Source of the DNA: Gallibacterium melopsittaci
GTDB lineage: Bacteria; Pseudomonadota; Gammaproteobacteria; Enterobacterales; Pasteurellaceae
Direction of reading: 5' to 3'
Length of the DNA: 36,861 nucleotides
NCBI RefSeq assembly: GCF_042433085.1
Contig: NZ_JBHLWA010000021.1
Location: 1 to 36,861, forward strand
Part shown: positions 1 to 7,477 of the stretch, piece after piece
Layout of the letters: every line of letters starts with the position of its first letter
Position numbering within the stretch: position 1 is the stretch's first letter
The notes under the pieces: generated by a model
Database searches by the model: none
What the model was told of the DNA's origin: nothing
The model's input: only the letters and a program-made list of their open reading frames with translations
Position numbers and translations under genes: made by a program

Positions 1-73
1 TAAATGGACTGAGTCCTGTTCAATACAGAATTCAGTCCTTAAAATAATCGTCCAACTTTTCGGGGTCAGATCA
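1..73 (+). mobile_element. Right end of an IS3-family insertion sequence (cut by window edge)
   Basis: The first codons read out the C-terminus of an IS3-family OrfB transposase. After its stop comes a typical right terminal inverted repeat: reversed, it begins TGATCTGACCCC and continues GAAAAGTTGGAC, with the TG/CA tip usual for the family. The last IS base is therefore most likely position 73. The element sits 22 bp beyond the xynB stop codon and probably replaced or displaced that operon's terminator. The left end and any target duplication lie outside the window, so completeness cannot be judged. Confidence 0.75.
3..47 (+). CDS. IS3-family transposase OrfB, C-terminal fragment
   Basis: Reading from position 3 gives NGLSPVQYRIQSLK followed by TAA. 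The LSPVQYR motif close to the C-terminus is characteristic of the integrase-core (DDE) OrfB of IS3/IS150-group elements. Only the last 14 residues are present because the window begins inside the gene, so the catalytic domain cannot be checked. The stop codon lies next to the terminal inverted repeat, as is normal for these compact elements. Confidence 0.75.
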   Translation, partial: NGLSPVQYRIQSLK

Positions 74-95
74 AGGCTCATAGCTTAATTAATGA

Positions 96-1730
96 TTATT
101 TCTCATGATGAATATCTTCTTGATAAGTAAAATAATCAAAGTCTGCGGAAAGCTCATAACCAGAATAGTCAACGCAAGCTAATCCCACAAAAGCCCCAGT
201 AAAGAAACCGCCATAGGATTGTAAAACATAATCATCAGAAAGAACTTTAGCATCTAATTTAACTGGAATACGTTGATAGTTAATACCATCAAATGTGTAT
301 TCATAATAATAGAATTGTTTTTCAACCACAGTTCTAAACCAAACATATTCAACGTCAGCAGGGATAGGAATAGCATTTTCTTGTAAATAAGAACGGTATT
401 GACCTCGATTATTCTCTGCTACTTCAATCACCCTGCCTTTTTCTTCATCATAGGTGATGAAAATAAAGGACCAATGGCGATCATTATAAAAATTGGTCAA
501 TCCAGCCATTTGTTGATAGCTAAATGGATCAAATTTTATTTTAGTTTCAGCAGAAAAATAGAAATGTTGCCAACGTCTTGCAATCATTGATACTTCATGA
601 GTATTAGCTAAAGAACCTCGCCCAATAAGTGTTAATTTACCATCTGTAATACGACCAAAATAATCGGAGAATGGGACACGTAAAGTATTCCAATGCAGAT
701 TTAATTGTTCGCTAGTGAAATCATCATGTTGGTAATTTGCTAATGTTTTTGAGCTAGAACTATTCACTGATTTTGGCGGATCGATATAAATTTGCCCACC
801 TGTACCACCTTCAATTTTAGGCCAGCCAGCTTCATTCCAATACACTTTTTGTAATGAAGTTTCACGCCCTAATGTACACCAACCACGAGGATCAGAATGT
901 GATTCTGTTGTATGATGCCATGGACGCCCACATAAACTTGCGTAATACCATTCACCGTCAGGTGTATCAACTAATGCACCATGACCTTGTTTTTGTAGTT
1001 CAAATTTTGGTGTATCAAAGTTTGTAATAAATGCACCTTCAGGATCTGTTTCGAAACTATAAGCCTCTAATGTTGTTGATCTCGCAACGACTTCTTGATG
1101 CGTATAGACTGTGCCGCCTTCTGCTGCAAAAAGATAATAGTAGCCATTAATTTTATAAAGGTGAGGACCTTCAACCAATTTCACTTCAGTACCAGTATAG
1201 ATGGTTCTTGCGGTTTGAGGCTTGAGTTTTAATGTCACAGGATCGAGTTCAGTGAGGGTGATTCCATTAAATGGATGTTTGTATTCACGATGATCCCAAG
1301 TTTGTTGCACTAAATATTTACGACCATCATCATCATGGAAAAGCGAGGCATCAAAACCCACACCATTGAGTTTAATTGGATCGGACCAAGGACCCAGAAT
1401 ATTTTCAGCCGTAGTGAGATAATTAGTCATATCTTTAAATGCACCCTCTGTCACTTTGACATCAGTATAGATAAGCCAGAATTTACCATCTGCGTAAGAT
1501 AAATCAGGTGCCCAAATACCTCCAGAAGAAGGATTGCCTTTCATATCAAGTAATGTTTTTGTAGATAAAGGAGATGGTAATAGTTCCCAATTAATTAAAT
1601 CTTTTGATTGATGTAAACGTACGCCAGGAAACCATTCAAATGTAGAGTTAGCGATATAATAAGTATCGTTTACACGAATAATAGATGGATCAGGATGAAA
1701 TCCAGTTAAAATTGGATTTTTAATTTTCAT
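96..1730 (-). CDS. xynB: GH43 beta-xylosidase
   Basis: This 544-residue cytoplasmic glycoside hydrolase of family 43 should split xylobiose and short xylo-oligosaccharides to xylose. The five-bladed catalytic domain occupies roughly residues 1-310. The family's three acidic residues are visible: D14 in HPDPS (general base), D127 in GFDASL (pKa modulator) and E187 in VEGPH (general acid). Residues about 330-540 form the C-terminal beta-sandwich (DUF1349-like) that closes the pocket. Length matches E. coli YagH and Selenomonas xylosidase. No signal peptide is seen, so the substrate must be imported. Its start overlaps the end of xynT by 11 bp, indicating translational coupling. Some family members also cleave arabinofuranosides. 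The downstream flank is an IS end rather than a terminator. Confidence 0.93.
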   Translation of the reverse strand: MKIKNPILTGFHPDPSIIRVNDTYYIANSTFEWFPGVRLHQSKDLINWELLPSPLSTKTLLDMKGNPSSGGIWAPDLSYADGKFWLIYTDVKVTEGAFKDMTNYLTTAENILGPWSDPIKLNGVGFDASLFHDDDGRKYLVQQTWDHREYKHPFNGITLTELDPVTLKLKPQTARTIYTGTEVKLVEGPHLYKINGYYYLFAAEGGTVYTHQEVVARSTTLEAYSFETDPEGAFITNFDTPKFELQKQGHGALVDTPDGEWYYASLCGRPWHHTTESHSDPRGWCTLGRETSLQKVYWNEAGWPKIEGGTGGQIYIDPPKSVNSSSSKTLANYQHDDFTSEQLNLHWNTLRVPFSDYFGRITDGKLTLIGRGSLANTHEVSMIARRWQHFYFSAETKIKFDPFSYQQMAGLTNFYNDRHWSFIFITYDEEKGRVIEVAENNRGQYRSYLQENAIPIPADVEYVWFRTVVEKQFYYYEYTFDGINYQRIPVKLDAKVLSDDYVLQSYGGFFTGAFVGLACVDYSGYELSADFDYFTYQEDIHHEK

Positions 1731-3189
1731 AAGATTCTCCTAATTGATTATTTTTAGTAATAGTTAAATTCATTTTTTCGATTTCTTCATCAGATAATGG
1801 ATAAAGTGCAATAACGTAACCAGCAATAATGGCAAAGATAATTGGCATCCAAATCATAGAAATATTGATTCCTGATAAGGCTTCTGCGGTTTGTGTGGGT
1901 TGACTACCGTCAAAACCGAAGAAAGAGTTAATGTATGCAGGAATAATGCCACCTAAAGCAAGACCGATTTTAAAGAATAATCCCATTAAGGCATTGATAA
2001 TACCCGCAACTCGTTTTTGTGATTTGAATTCACCATAATTAATGACTTCAGGAACTAATGCCCACATAAAGCCAGTGGCAGAAGTTAATCCCCATTGCTG
2101 TAAGAAACGACCAATATAACCGAGCATTGGTGAATCTTTGAAATTATCAAATTGCCAGATATAAAGGAGTAATTGACCAATAATAAAAATAGTTAAGAAA
2201 ACAAAGAAAAATCTTTTTTTACCAAGTGTGGTACGAAGATAAGGCCATAAGGCAACGAGAAAAATACCAGGTAATGAACCGATTAAACCGATAGTTCCCA
2301 TCCATTCTTGGTGACCAATATTATAATTCATATAAAATGGCCATACGGTATTACCAAAAAACATAAAGGTAAACGAAATTAAGAAAAATAATCCTAATAT
2401 TCTGAGTGGATAATTATTTTTTAGCTCTAAAACTAAATCAACATATCTAATCTTCTCAATACTACTTTCTTTTGGTAATACACGTTCTTTAGTACCAAAA
2501 TAACAAAAAACTAACGCAGCAAAACCAATGAGCATATAAACAGCATAAACTTTAAACCATGCTATTCCTGCATCAGATGTCATATAGTTACCTAAATTTA
2601 ATTCAATACCAAAAAATCCAATATTTTTTAATGTTTGATGTGGGGAAACTAATTGGATAAATAATGGAAATAATGTATAGACTAATAAATTGGCAATATT
2701 TGCCATTGTCATTCTAATTGTTGTTATTTTGGTAATTTCTTGATTATTTCTAGTAAGGGAAGCATTTAATGAACCATAAGGTATATTCACAAATGAATAA
2801 ATTAATGCAGTTGCTAAGTAAGAAATAAATGCATAAAAGAAACTGCCTTTAGTGGAATCAATAGGTAGAAATAATAAAGAAGCAACAATGGTAAGAGGAA
2901 TACCAAATTTAAGAATATAAGGACGATATTTTCCACTGTTAGTAATCTTTGCTTTATCAACAACTGTTCCTACCCAAGGATCCCAAAATACGTTAATCCA
3001 TTTAACAATAAAGAAGATCGTTGCACCTGCTGCGGCGGATAATGTATTTACTGTAATCAAATAAACTAATAAAAAACCGCCAATAGTACCGAATATTAGG
3101 TTTTGAGCTAAATCTCCTGCACCATAAGCAATTTTTTCTCTTAATGAGATATGAGCAAATTCATTATTAATATTTTGATTGTTTAACAT
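1720..3189 (-). CDS. xynT: GPH-family xyloside/xylo-oligosaccharide symporter
   Basis: A 489-residue membrane protein of the glycoside-pentoside-hexuronide:cation symporter family (MFS fold, about 12 membrane segments), close in appearance to E. coli YagG/XynT. The early motif YGAGDLAQNLIFGT and the WDPWVGTVVDK loop between the first helices are family hallmarks. Pairing with a cytoplasmic xylosidase and overlap with its gene argue for import of xylobiose or other xylosides. The start has a good Shine-Dalgarno (AGGAG). Upstream lies a XylR/CRP control module nearly identical to that of xylFGH, so the pair is probably induced by xylose. The precise substrate is inferred from context. Confidence 0.88.
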   Translation of the reverse strand: MLNNQNINNEFAHISLREKIAYGAGDLAQNLIFGTIGGFLLVYLITVNTLSAAAGATIFFIVKWINVFWDPWVGTVVDKAKITNSGKYRPYILKFGIPLTIVASLLFLPIDSTKGSFFYAFISYLATALIYSFVNIPYGSLNASLTRNNQEITKITTIRMTMANIANLLVYTLFPLFIQLVSPHQTLKNIGFFGIELNLGNYMTSDAGIAWFKVYAVYMLIGFAALVFCYFGTKERVLPKESSIEKIRYVDLVLELKNNYPLRILGLFFLISFTFMFFGNTVWPFYMNYNIGHQEWMGTIGLIGSLPGIFLVALWPYLRTTLGKKRFFFVFLTIFIIGQLLLYIWQFDNFKDSPMLGYIGRFLQQWGLTSATGFMWALVPEVINYGEFKSQKRVAGIINALMGLFFKIGLALGGIIPAYINSFFGFDGSQPTQTAEALSGINISMIWMPIIFAIIAGYVIALYPLSDEEIEKMNLTITKNNQLGESYEN

Positions 3190-3255
3190 GAATATCTCCT
3201 ATGTTCTATGTTAAATATTAAGATGATTTTATTATGAATATTTAGGTTTTATGCT

Positions 3256-3312
3256 CAATTTATAAATTTTGCTTTATTATTATGATTTTTAGTTTATGTG
3301 ATGTTGGTCACA
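3256..3312 (-). promoter_or_regulatory. XylR operator plus CRP site for xynTB
   Basis: A perfect CRP site, TGTGATGTTGGTCACA, occupies 3297-3312. Next to it (3256-3296, read on the minus strand) is an A-rich stretch containing AACTAAAAATCATAAT and CAAAATTTATAAATTG, which resembles the tandem XylR site of E. coli xyl promoters. The whole 57-bp block matches 7267-7323 before xylFGH at 47 positions without gaps. The order CRP, XylR, gene is the same as at the other xyl promoters. Confidence 0.8.
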
Positions 3313-3330
3313 TTATCGAGGAGGAGGTAA

Positions 3331-3375
3331 ATGGTGAAAAAAGATATTTTTTATAAGAGAGTGAGTTTATTGTGA
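3331..3375 (+). CDS. Candidate 14-residue micro-ORF with very strong Shine-Dalgarno
   Basis: ATG at 3331 is preceded by GAGGAGGAGGTAA, among the strongest ribosome-binding sequences in the window. It encodes MVKKDIFYKRVSLL and then stops at TGA, which overlaps the GTG start of the next micro-ORF. It lies in the gap between xylH and xynT, antisense to both transcription units' direction, with no other feature explaining this purine tract. No convincing sigma-70 promoter was found. It may be chance; listed because the signal is specific. Confidence 0.2.
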   Translation: MVKKDIFYKRVSLL

Positions 3376-3440
3376 ATCAATTAATTTCTGTTATTGTTTT
3401 TATGTTAAAAATAATTTTAAAGTTATTTAATAAATATTAA
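3372..3440 (+). CDS. Candidate 22-residue hydrophobic micro-protein
   Basis: GTG at 3372 overlaps the stop of the preceding micro-ORF (GTGA), giving a peptide beginning MNQLISVIVFMLKIILKLF with a short polar tail. This could form a single membrane-embedded helix, like small membrane peptides and type I toxins in general form, but no family is recognised. A hairpin with a short T run follows immediately at 3447. Composition is strongly AT-rich, and AT-rich DNA readily encodes I/L/F/K peptides by chance, so confidence is low. Confidence 0.18.
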   Translation: MNQLISVIVFMLKIILKLFNKY

Positions 3441-3446
3441 AAAATA

Positions 3447-3476
3447 AAAACGCACTCTAGTAATAAAGTGCGTTTT
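3447..3476. terminator. Bidirectional terminator downstream of xylFGH
   Basis: A perfect 10-bp inverted repeat, AAAACGCACT and AGTGCGTTTT, surrounds a 10-base loop. Read on the minus strand the hairpin is followed by a long T-rich run, so it should end xylFGH transcription. The plus-strand T run is short, making it a weaker terminator for the micro-ORFs. Confidence 0.85.
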
Positions 3477-3502
3477 ACAAACTTTGAGAGTGAATAATAA
3501 TA

Positions 3503-4630
3503 TTATTCTTTTTTCTTACTAATAGAATCCACCCAAACAGCGAGTAGTAAGATACCGCCTTTTACAATATATTGCCAAAAGGTTGGAACATCGAGCATAC
3601 TCATACCATTATCTAATGCAGCAATAATTAACGCACCGATAATCACGCCAAAGATACTACCGACACCACCAGCAAGGCTTGCACCACCAATAACACAAGC
3701 GGCAATCGCATCTAATTCGGCATTTTGTCCAGCGGATGGCGAACCTGCACCCAATCTTGCACTTAAAATTAGCCCTGCAATCGCTACCATCAAACCATTA
3801 ATTGAGAAGATAGCGAGTTTAATTTTTTCCACTTTAATCCCTGAAAGACGAGCTGCATCAATATTGCCACCAATTGCATAAATATAGCGACCGAATGCAG
3901 TTTTCTTCGATACGAAATAACCAATGACGGCAAGAATGGCGAGCAATAATACAGGGAATGGAATACCACGGTAATCATTAAGAAGATAAATTGAACCTAA
4001 GAGTAAAATAGCGAGTACGGCATATGTAATAAAATCTTTAGACATTGCTGGTACAGGTAATTGTAATCTTTGACGTGCATGACGTTGACGGCTTGTCCAT
4101 AAAATAAAGGCTAGAACAGTGATACAACCAATACCAAGACCCCAGACATCTGGGATATAACCTTGACCAATCAGGGTCATTGACGGACTGACAGGAGAAA
4201 CGGTTGAGCCGTTAGTCATTCCTACGAGAATGCCACGGAATGCTAATAAGCCAGCCAATGTAACAATAAAGGAAGGAACACGTTGATAAGCAACCCAGTA
4301 ACCATTCCAAACCCCAAAAATTAAACCAAGTACTAATGTTGCTAGAATTGTTGCTGGTAATGGCCAACCCCACCAAACGTTTGTGATGGCTGCAAAACCA
4401 CCAAGTAACCCCATTAATGAACCGACAGAAAGATCGATTTCAGCAGCGATAATCACAAATAGCATCCCGATTGCTAAGATACCAGTAATTGAAGTTTGGC
4501 GTAATAAGTTAGAAATATTTCTTGCACTAAGATAAGCGCCATCAGTGGTAAAAGAGAAAAAGAGCATGATTACAATAATTGCAATCAATATAATATAAAC
4601 TTGTAAATTAATGGATTTTAGGTTTTTCAT
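3503..4630 (-). CDS. xylH: D-xylose ABC transporter, permease
   Basis: A 375-residue integral inner-membrane permease of the carbohydrate uptake transporter 2 group. It forms the channel through which XylF-delivered xylose enters. Hydrophobic segments run through almost the whole length, with the family signature EIDLSVGSLMGL near residue 65 and ASLAGGVGSIFG near residue 315. E. coli XylH is 393 residues. It starts 3 bp after the xylG stop with its own Shine-Dalgarno (AAGGAG), as last gene of xylFGH. Confidence 0.95.
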   Translation of the reverse strand: MKNLKSINLQVYIILIAIIVIMLFFSFTTDGAYLSARNISNLLRQTSITGILAIGMLFVIIAAEIDLSVGSLMGLLGGFAAITNVWWGWPLPATILATLVLGLIFGVWNGYWVAYQRVPSFIVTLAGLLAFRGILVGMTNGSTVSPVSPSMTLIGQGYIPDVWGLGIGCITVLAFILWTSRQRHARQRLQLPVPAMSKDFITYAVLAILLLGSIYLLNDYRGIPFPVLLLAILAVIGYFVSKKTAFGRYIYAIGGNIDAARLSGIKVEKIKLAIFSINGLMVAIAGLILSARLGAGSPSAGQNAELDAIAACVIGGASLAGGVGSIFGVIIGALIIAALDNGMSMLDVPTFWQYIVKGGILLLAVWVDSISKKKE

Positions 4631-4633
4631 AGA

Positions 4634-6145
4634 CTACTCCTTGAGTGCAGTTTCCATTACTTTTTCTTGGGTAAGTTGATGATTAATCAGATTGCCTTTT
4701 AATTTCCCATGGTGCATAACAAGGACACGATCACTAATCCCGAGAACTTCTGGGAGTTCAGAAGAAATCACAATAATAGCAACCCCTTTTTTTGCTAATT
4801 CATTGATTAATTTATAGATTTCATATTTTGCTCCAACGTCAATACCACGAGTTGGTTCATCTAAAATCAAAATTTGTGGGTTAAGTAATAAGGCTTTGGC
4901 AAGAATCGCTTTTTGTTGGTTACCACCACTAAGGCGAGCAATAGCTAATTCAGGTGTCGGTGTTTTCACTTTTAATTCCTGAATAGATTGTTGAATAATA
5001 GTTTCTTCGAGTGCTTCATTGATCACATTAGCATGGCAATATTTCGGTAAAGCAGATAGCGTAATATTTTTATTTACACCCATAATTGGAATGATACCGT
5101 GACGCTTCCGATCTTCAGGTACCATAAAAATACCGTTCTTAATTGCTTCGGCACAGTTTTTATGTAATACAGATTGCCCATGTAATTTAAAGTTACCTTC
5201 AAATTTACCTGGATAAGCTCCGAAAATACATTGCACAATTTCAGTTCGGCCTGAACCAACTAAACCTGCAATCCCAAGGATTTCACCTTTATGTAATTGG
5301 AAACTGACATCATCAATTCGTTTAATGTGTGTATTTACATGATGCCATGCAGTTAAATGTTCTACGGATAAAATTTCTTCGCCGATTTCATGCGTGTCGT
5401 GTGGATAAAGAGAAGTAATTTCACGTCCGACCATCATAGTGATAATGTCATCTTCGGTCATCTCTGCAGCAGAACGAGTCCCGATATGCTTACCATCACG
5501 AATAACACAAATTTGATCGGAAATCGCTTTAACTTCATTTAATTTGTGTGAAATATAAATACAAGCGATATTATGTGCTTTTAGATTACGAATAAGATCT
5601 AATAATATATCTGTTTCTTTTTCAGTTAATGATGCTGTTGGCTCATCTAAAATTAATAAACGTACGTTTTTATTTAATGCTTTTGCTATTTCAACTAATT
5701 GTTGCTCACCTAAACCTAATTCACCAACAACAGTATAAGGATCAACATTTAATTGCACTTGAGATAACATTTTCTGACAGCGAAGATACATTTCATTTTC
5801 ATCAGCAATGCCATATTTAGTTAATTCATTACCTAAAAATATATTATCCATAATAGTCATATTTTTAACTAATGCTAATTCTTGGTGAATTATTGCAATG
5901 CCACGAGTTTCTGTATCTTTTATATTTTTTGATTTAAGTAATTCTCCAGAAAAATAAATGTCACCCTCATAATCACCATAAGGATAAATACCACAAAGTA
6001 CTTTCATTAAAGTTGATTTTCCAGATCCATTTTCTCCACAAAGAGATAATACTTCTCCTGGGGAAATAGAGATAGAAATATTATCTAGTGCTTTTACATC
6101 ACCAAATTTTTTTACTATCCCTTTCATTTCTAGTAATACATCCAT
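4634..6145 (-). CDS. xylG: D-xylose ABC transporter, ATP-binding protein
   Basis: A tandem ATPase of about 503 residues that drives xylose import with XylH. The first nucleotide-binding domain shows Walker A GENGSGKST, signature LGLGEQQLVEIAKAL and Walker B LLILDEPTA. The second has the degenerate Walker A GLVGSGRTE typical of this transporter class, signature LSGGNQQKAILAKAL and LILDEPTRG. The ATG at 6145 is chosen over a GTG nine bases upstream because AAGGTGG sits at ideal spacing before it and MDVLLEMKG aligns with E. coli XylG's N-terminus. Close match to E. coli throughout. Confidence 0.95.
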   Translation of the reverse strand: MDVLLEMKGIVKKFGDVKALDNISISISPGEVLSLCGENGSGKSTLMKVLCGIYPYGDYEGDIYFSGELLKSKNIKDTETRGIAIIHQELALVKNMTIMDNIFLGNELTKYGIADENEMYLRCQKMLSQVQLNVDPYTVVGELGLGEQQLVEIAKALNKNVRLLILDEPTASLTEKETDILLDLIRNLKAHNIACIYISHKLNEVKAISDQICVIRDGKHIGTRSAAEMTEDDIITMMVGREITSLYPHDTHEIGEEILSVEHLTAWHHVNTHIKRIDDVSFQLHKGEILGIAGLVGSGRTEIVQCIFGAYPGKFEGNFKLHGQSVLHKNCAEAIKNGIFMVPEDRKRHGIIPIMGVNKNITLSALPKYCHANVINEALEETIIQQSIQELKVKTPTPELAIARLSGGNQQKAILAKALLLNPQILILDEPTRGIDVGAKYEIYKLINELAKKGVAIIVISSELPEVLGISDRVLVMHHGKLKGNLINHQLTQEKVMETALKE

Positions 6146-6166
6146 AGAAACCACCTTAAAATAAAG

Positions 6167-6187
6167 TGAGGGAGAATATCTCCCTCA
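6167..6187 (-). terminator. Intercistronic hairpin between xylF and xylG
   Basis: A perfect 9-bp stem (TGAGGGAGA with TCTCCCTCA) around a three-base loop lies in the short xylF-xylG gap. The following minus-strand bases are CTTTATTTTA, not a clean T run. Such hairpins commonly stabilise the upstream binding-protein message or cause partial termination, so XylF would exceed XylGH. Which of the two applies is inference. Confidence 0.6.
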
Positions 6188-6193
6188 AAAATA

Positions 6194-7192
6194 TTATTTA
6201 TAAACACTATCTTTAGTATGGAAACCATCTTTAATAACGGTTTCATCAATATTATCTTTAGTGACAACAATTGGTGTTAATAAATAAGATGGAACATCTT
6301 TAAGTGCGTTATTTAATACTGCATTACTTTCAACTTTTTCACCTTTACCAAGTTTCACAGCAATTTCTGCTGCTTTATCAGCTAACTTCGCAATTGGTTT
6401 ATAAACCGTCATTGTTTGTGTTCCAGCAACAATACGTTTTACACCTGCTAAGTCAGCATCTTGACCAGAAATAACAACTTTACCTGCCAATCCTTGGGCT
6501 TGTAGAGCTTGTACCGCACCACCTGCAGTAGCATCGTTAGAAGCTACCACAGCATCAATTTTGTTATTGTTAGCAGTTAACGCATTTTCCATAATTTGTA
6601 ATGCTTTTTCTGGTAACCAAGAATCTACCCATTGGTCGCCAACAATTTTAATATCGCCTTTATCAACTAATGGTTGAATAACTTTCATTTGTCCTTTGCG
6701 GAATAATTTTGCATTATTATCAGTAGGTGAGCCGCCCATTAAGAAGTAATTACCTTTAGGTTTTAATTTAACTAAACTTTCTGCTTGTAATTCCCCAACT
6801 TTTTCATTATCAAATGAAACATAGAAATCAATATTTGCATTATTAATTAAGCGGTCATAAGCTAATATTTTAATACCTGAACGTGATGCATCCTCAATAA
6901 CATTACTTAATACATCACCATTGTGTGGAATAATGACTAATACATCGACATTTCTATTAATCATATTTTCAATTTGTGAGATTTGAACGCTGTCATCACC
7001 ATTTGCAGATTGTACAAATACTTTTGCACCTAACTCTTCAGCTTTTTTAGTAAATATTGAACTATCTTTTTGCCAACGCTCTAAACGTAAATCATCGATT
7101 GACATACCAATAGTTAATTGTTTTGCCTGAGATACGCTGCTTATACAACCTAAAATAAGTGCAATAGATAATAAAGTTTTTTTAAATTTCAT
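6194..7192 (-). CDS. xylF: D-xylose ABC transporter, periplasmic binding protein
   Basis: A 332-residue precursor that captures xylose in the periplasm for XylGH. A Sec signal peptide (MKFKKTLLSIALILGCISSV, cleavage likely after SQA near residue 24) is followed by the two-lobed sugar-binding fold. Segments such as DDLRLERWQKD, NDATAGGAVQALQAQG and GQDADLAGVKRI match E. coli XylF closely. The ATG at 7192 is preferred over the GTG at 7201, because GAGGTGA stands at the right distance before it and the signal peptide then begins with the basic MKFKK. First gene of xylFGH, controlled by the XylR/CRP module at 7267-7323. Confidence 0.96.
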   Translation of the reverse strand: MKFKKTLLSIALILGCISSVSQAKQLTIGMSIDDLRLERWQKDSSIFTKKAEELGAKVFVQSANGDDSVQISQIENMINRNVDVLVIIPHNGDVLSNVIEDASRSGIKILAYDRLINNANIDFYVSFDNEKVGELQAESLVKLKPKGNYFLMGGSPTDNNAKLFRKGQMKVIQPLVDKGDIKIVGDQWVDSWLPEKALQIMENALTANNNKIDAVVASNDATAGGAVQALQAQGLAGKVVISGQDADLAGVKRIVAGTQTMTVYKPIAKLADKAAEIAVKLGKGEKVESNAVLNNALKDVPSYLLTPIVVTKDNIDETVIKDGFHTKDSVYK

Positions 7193-7266
7193 TTGAGTCA
7201 CCTCATGTTAATTAAAGGGATAAGTAATACAGCGGCTATTACTATTCATAATTTCTACATGTGGAA

Positions 7267-7323
7267 CAATTTATAAATTTTGTTTTTCAATTACGATTTT
7301 TAGTTTCTGTGATACTTCTCACA
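7267..7323 (-). promoter_or_regulatory. XylR operator plus CRP site for xylFGH
   Basis: A CRP site TGTGATACTTCTCACA lies at 7308-7323. Beside it, on the minus strand, AACTAAAAATCGTAATTG and AAACAAAATTTATAAATTG resemble the tandem E. coli XylR sites, which contain AAAAATCGTAAT. The block lies upstream of xylF in the order CRP, XylR, gene. Confidence 0.82.
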
Positions 7324-7353
7324 ATATTAAAAATAAGTATGTTTTGGACATAA

Positions 7354-7427
7354 TGTGATATTTGTCACAAAAAAGAATTATCTAAATTGGAAAAAGAAAT
7401 AACGTAATTGAAGAGATGATTTTTCAT
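7354..7427 (+). promoter_or_regulatory. CRP site and XylR operator for xylA
   Basis: A perfect CRP site, TGTGATATTTGTCACA, is at 7354-7369. About 20 bp downstream, AGAAATAACGTAATTGAA followed by GATGATTTTT (7395-7424) resembles a XylR box, sharing CGTAATTGAA with the xylF-side operator. This gives the divergent xylF/xylA region two CRP sites and two XylR boxes, as in E. coli. Confidence 0.75.
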
Positions 7428-7477
7428 ATTTACTCTGTGCACAACCAAAATTTATTACGCATGTAAGGAGCTTAAAA

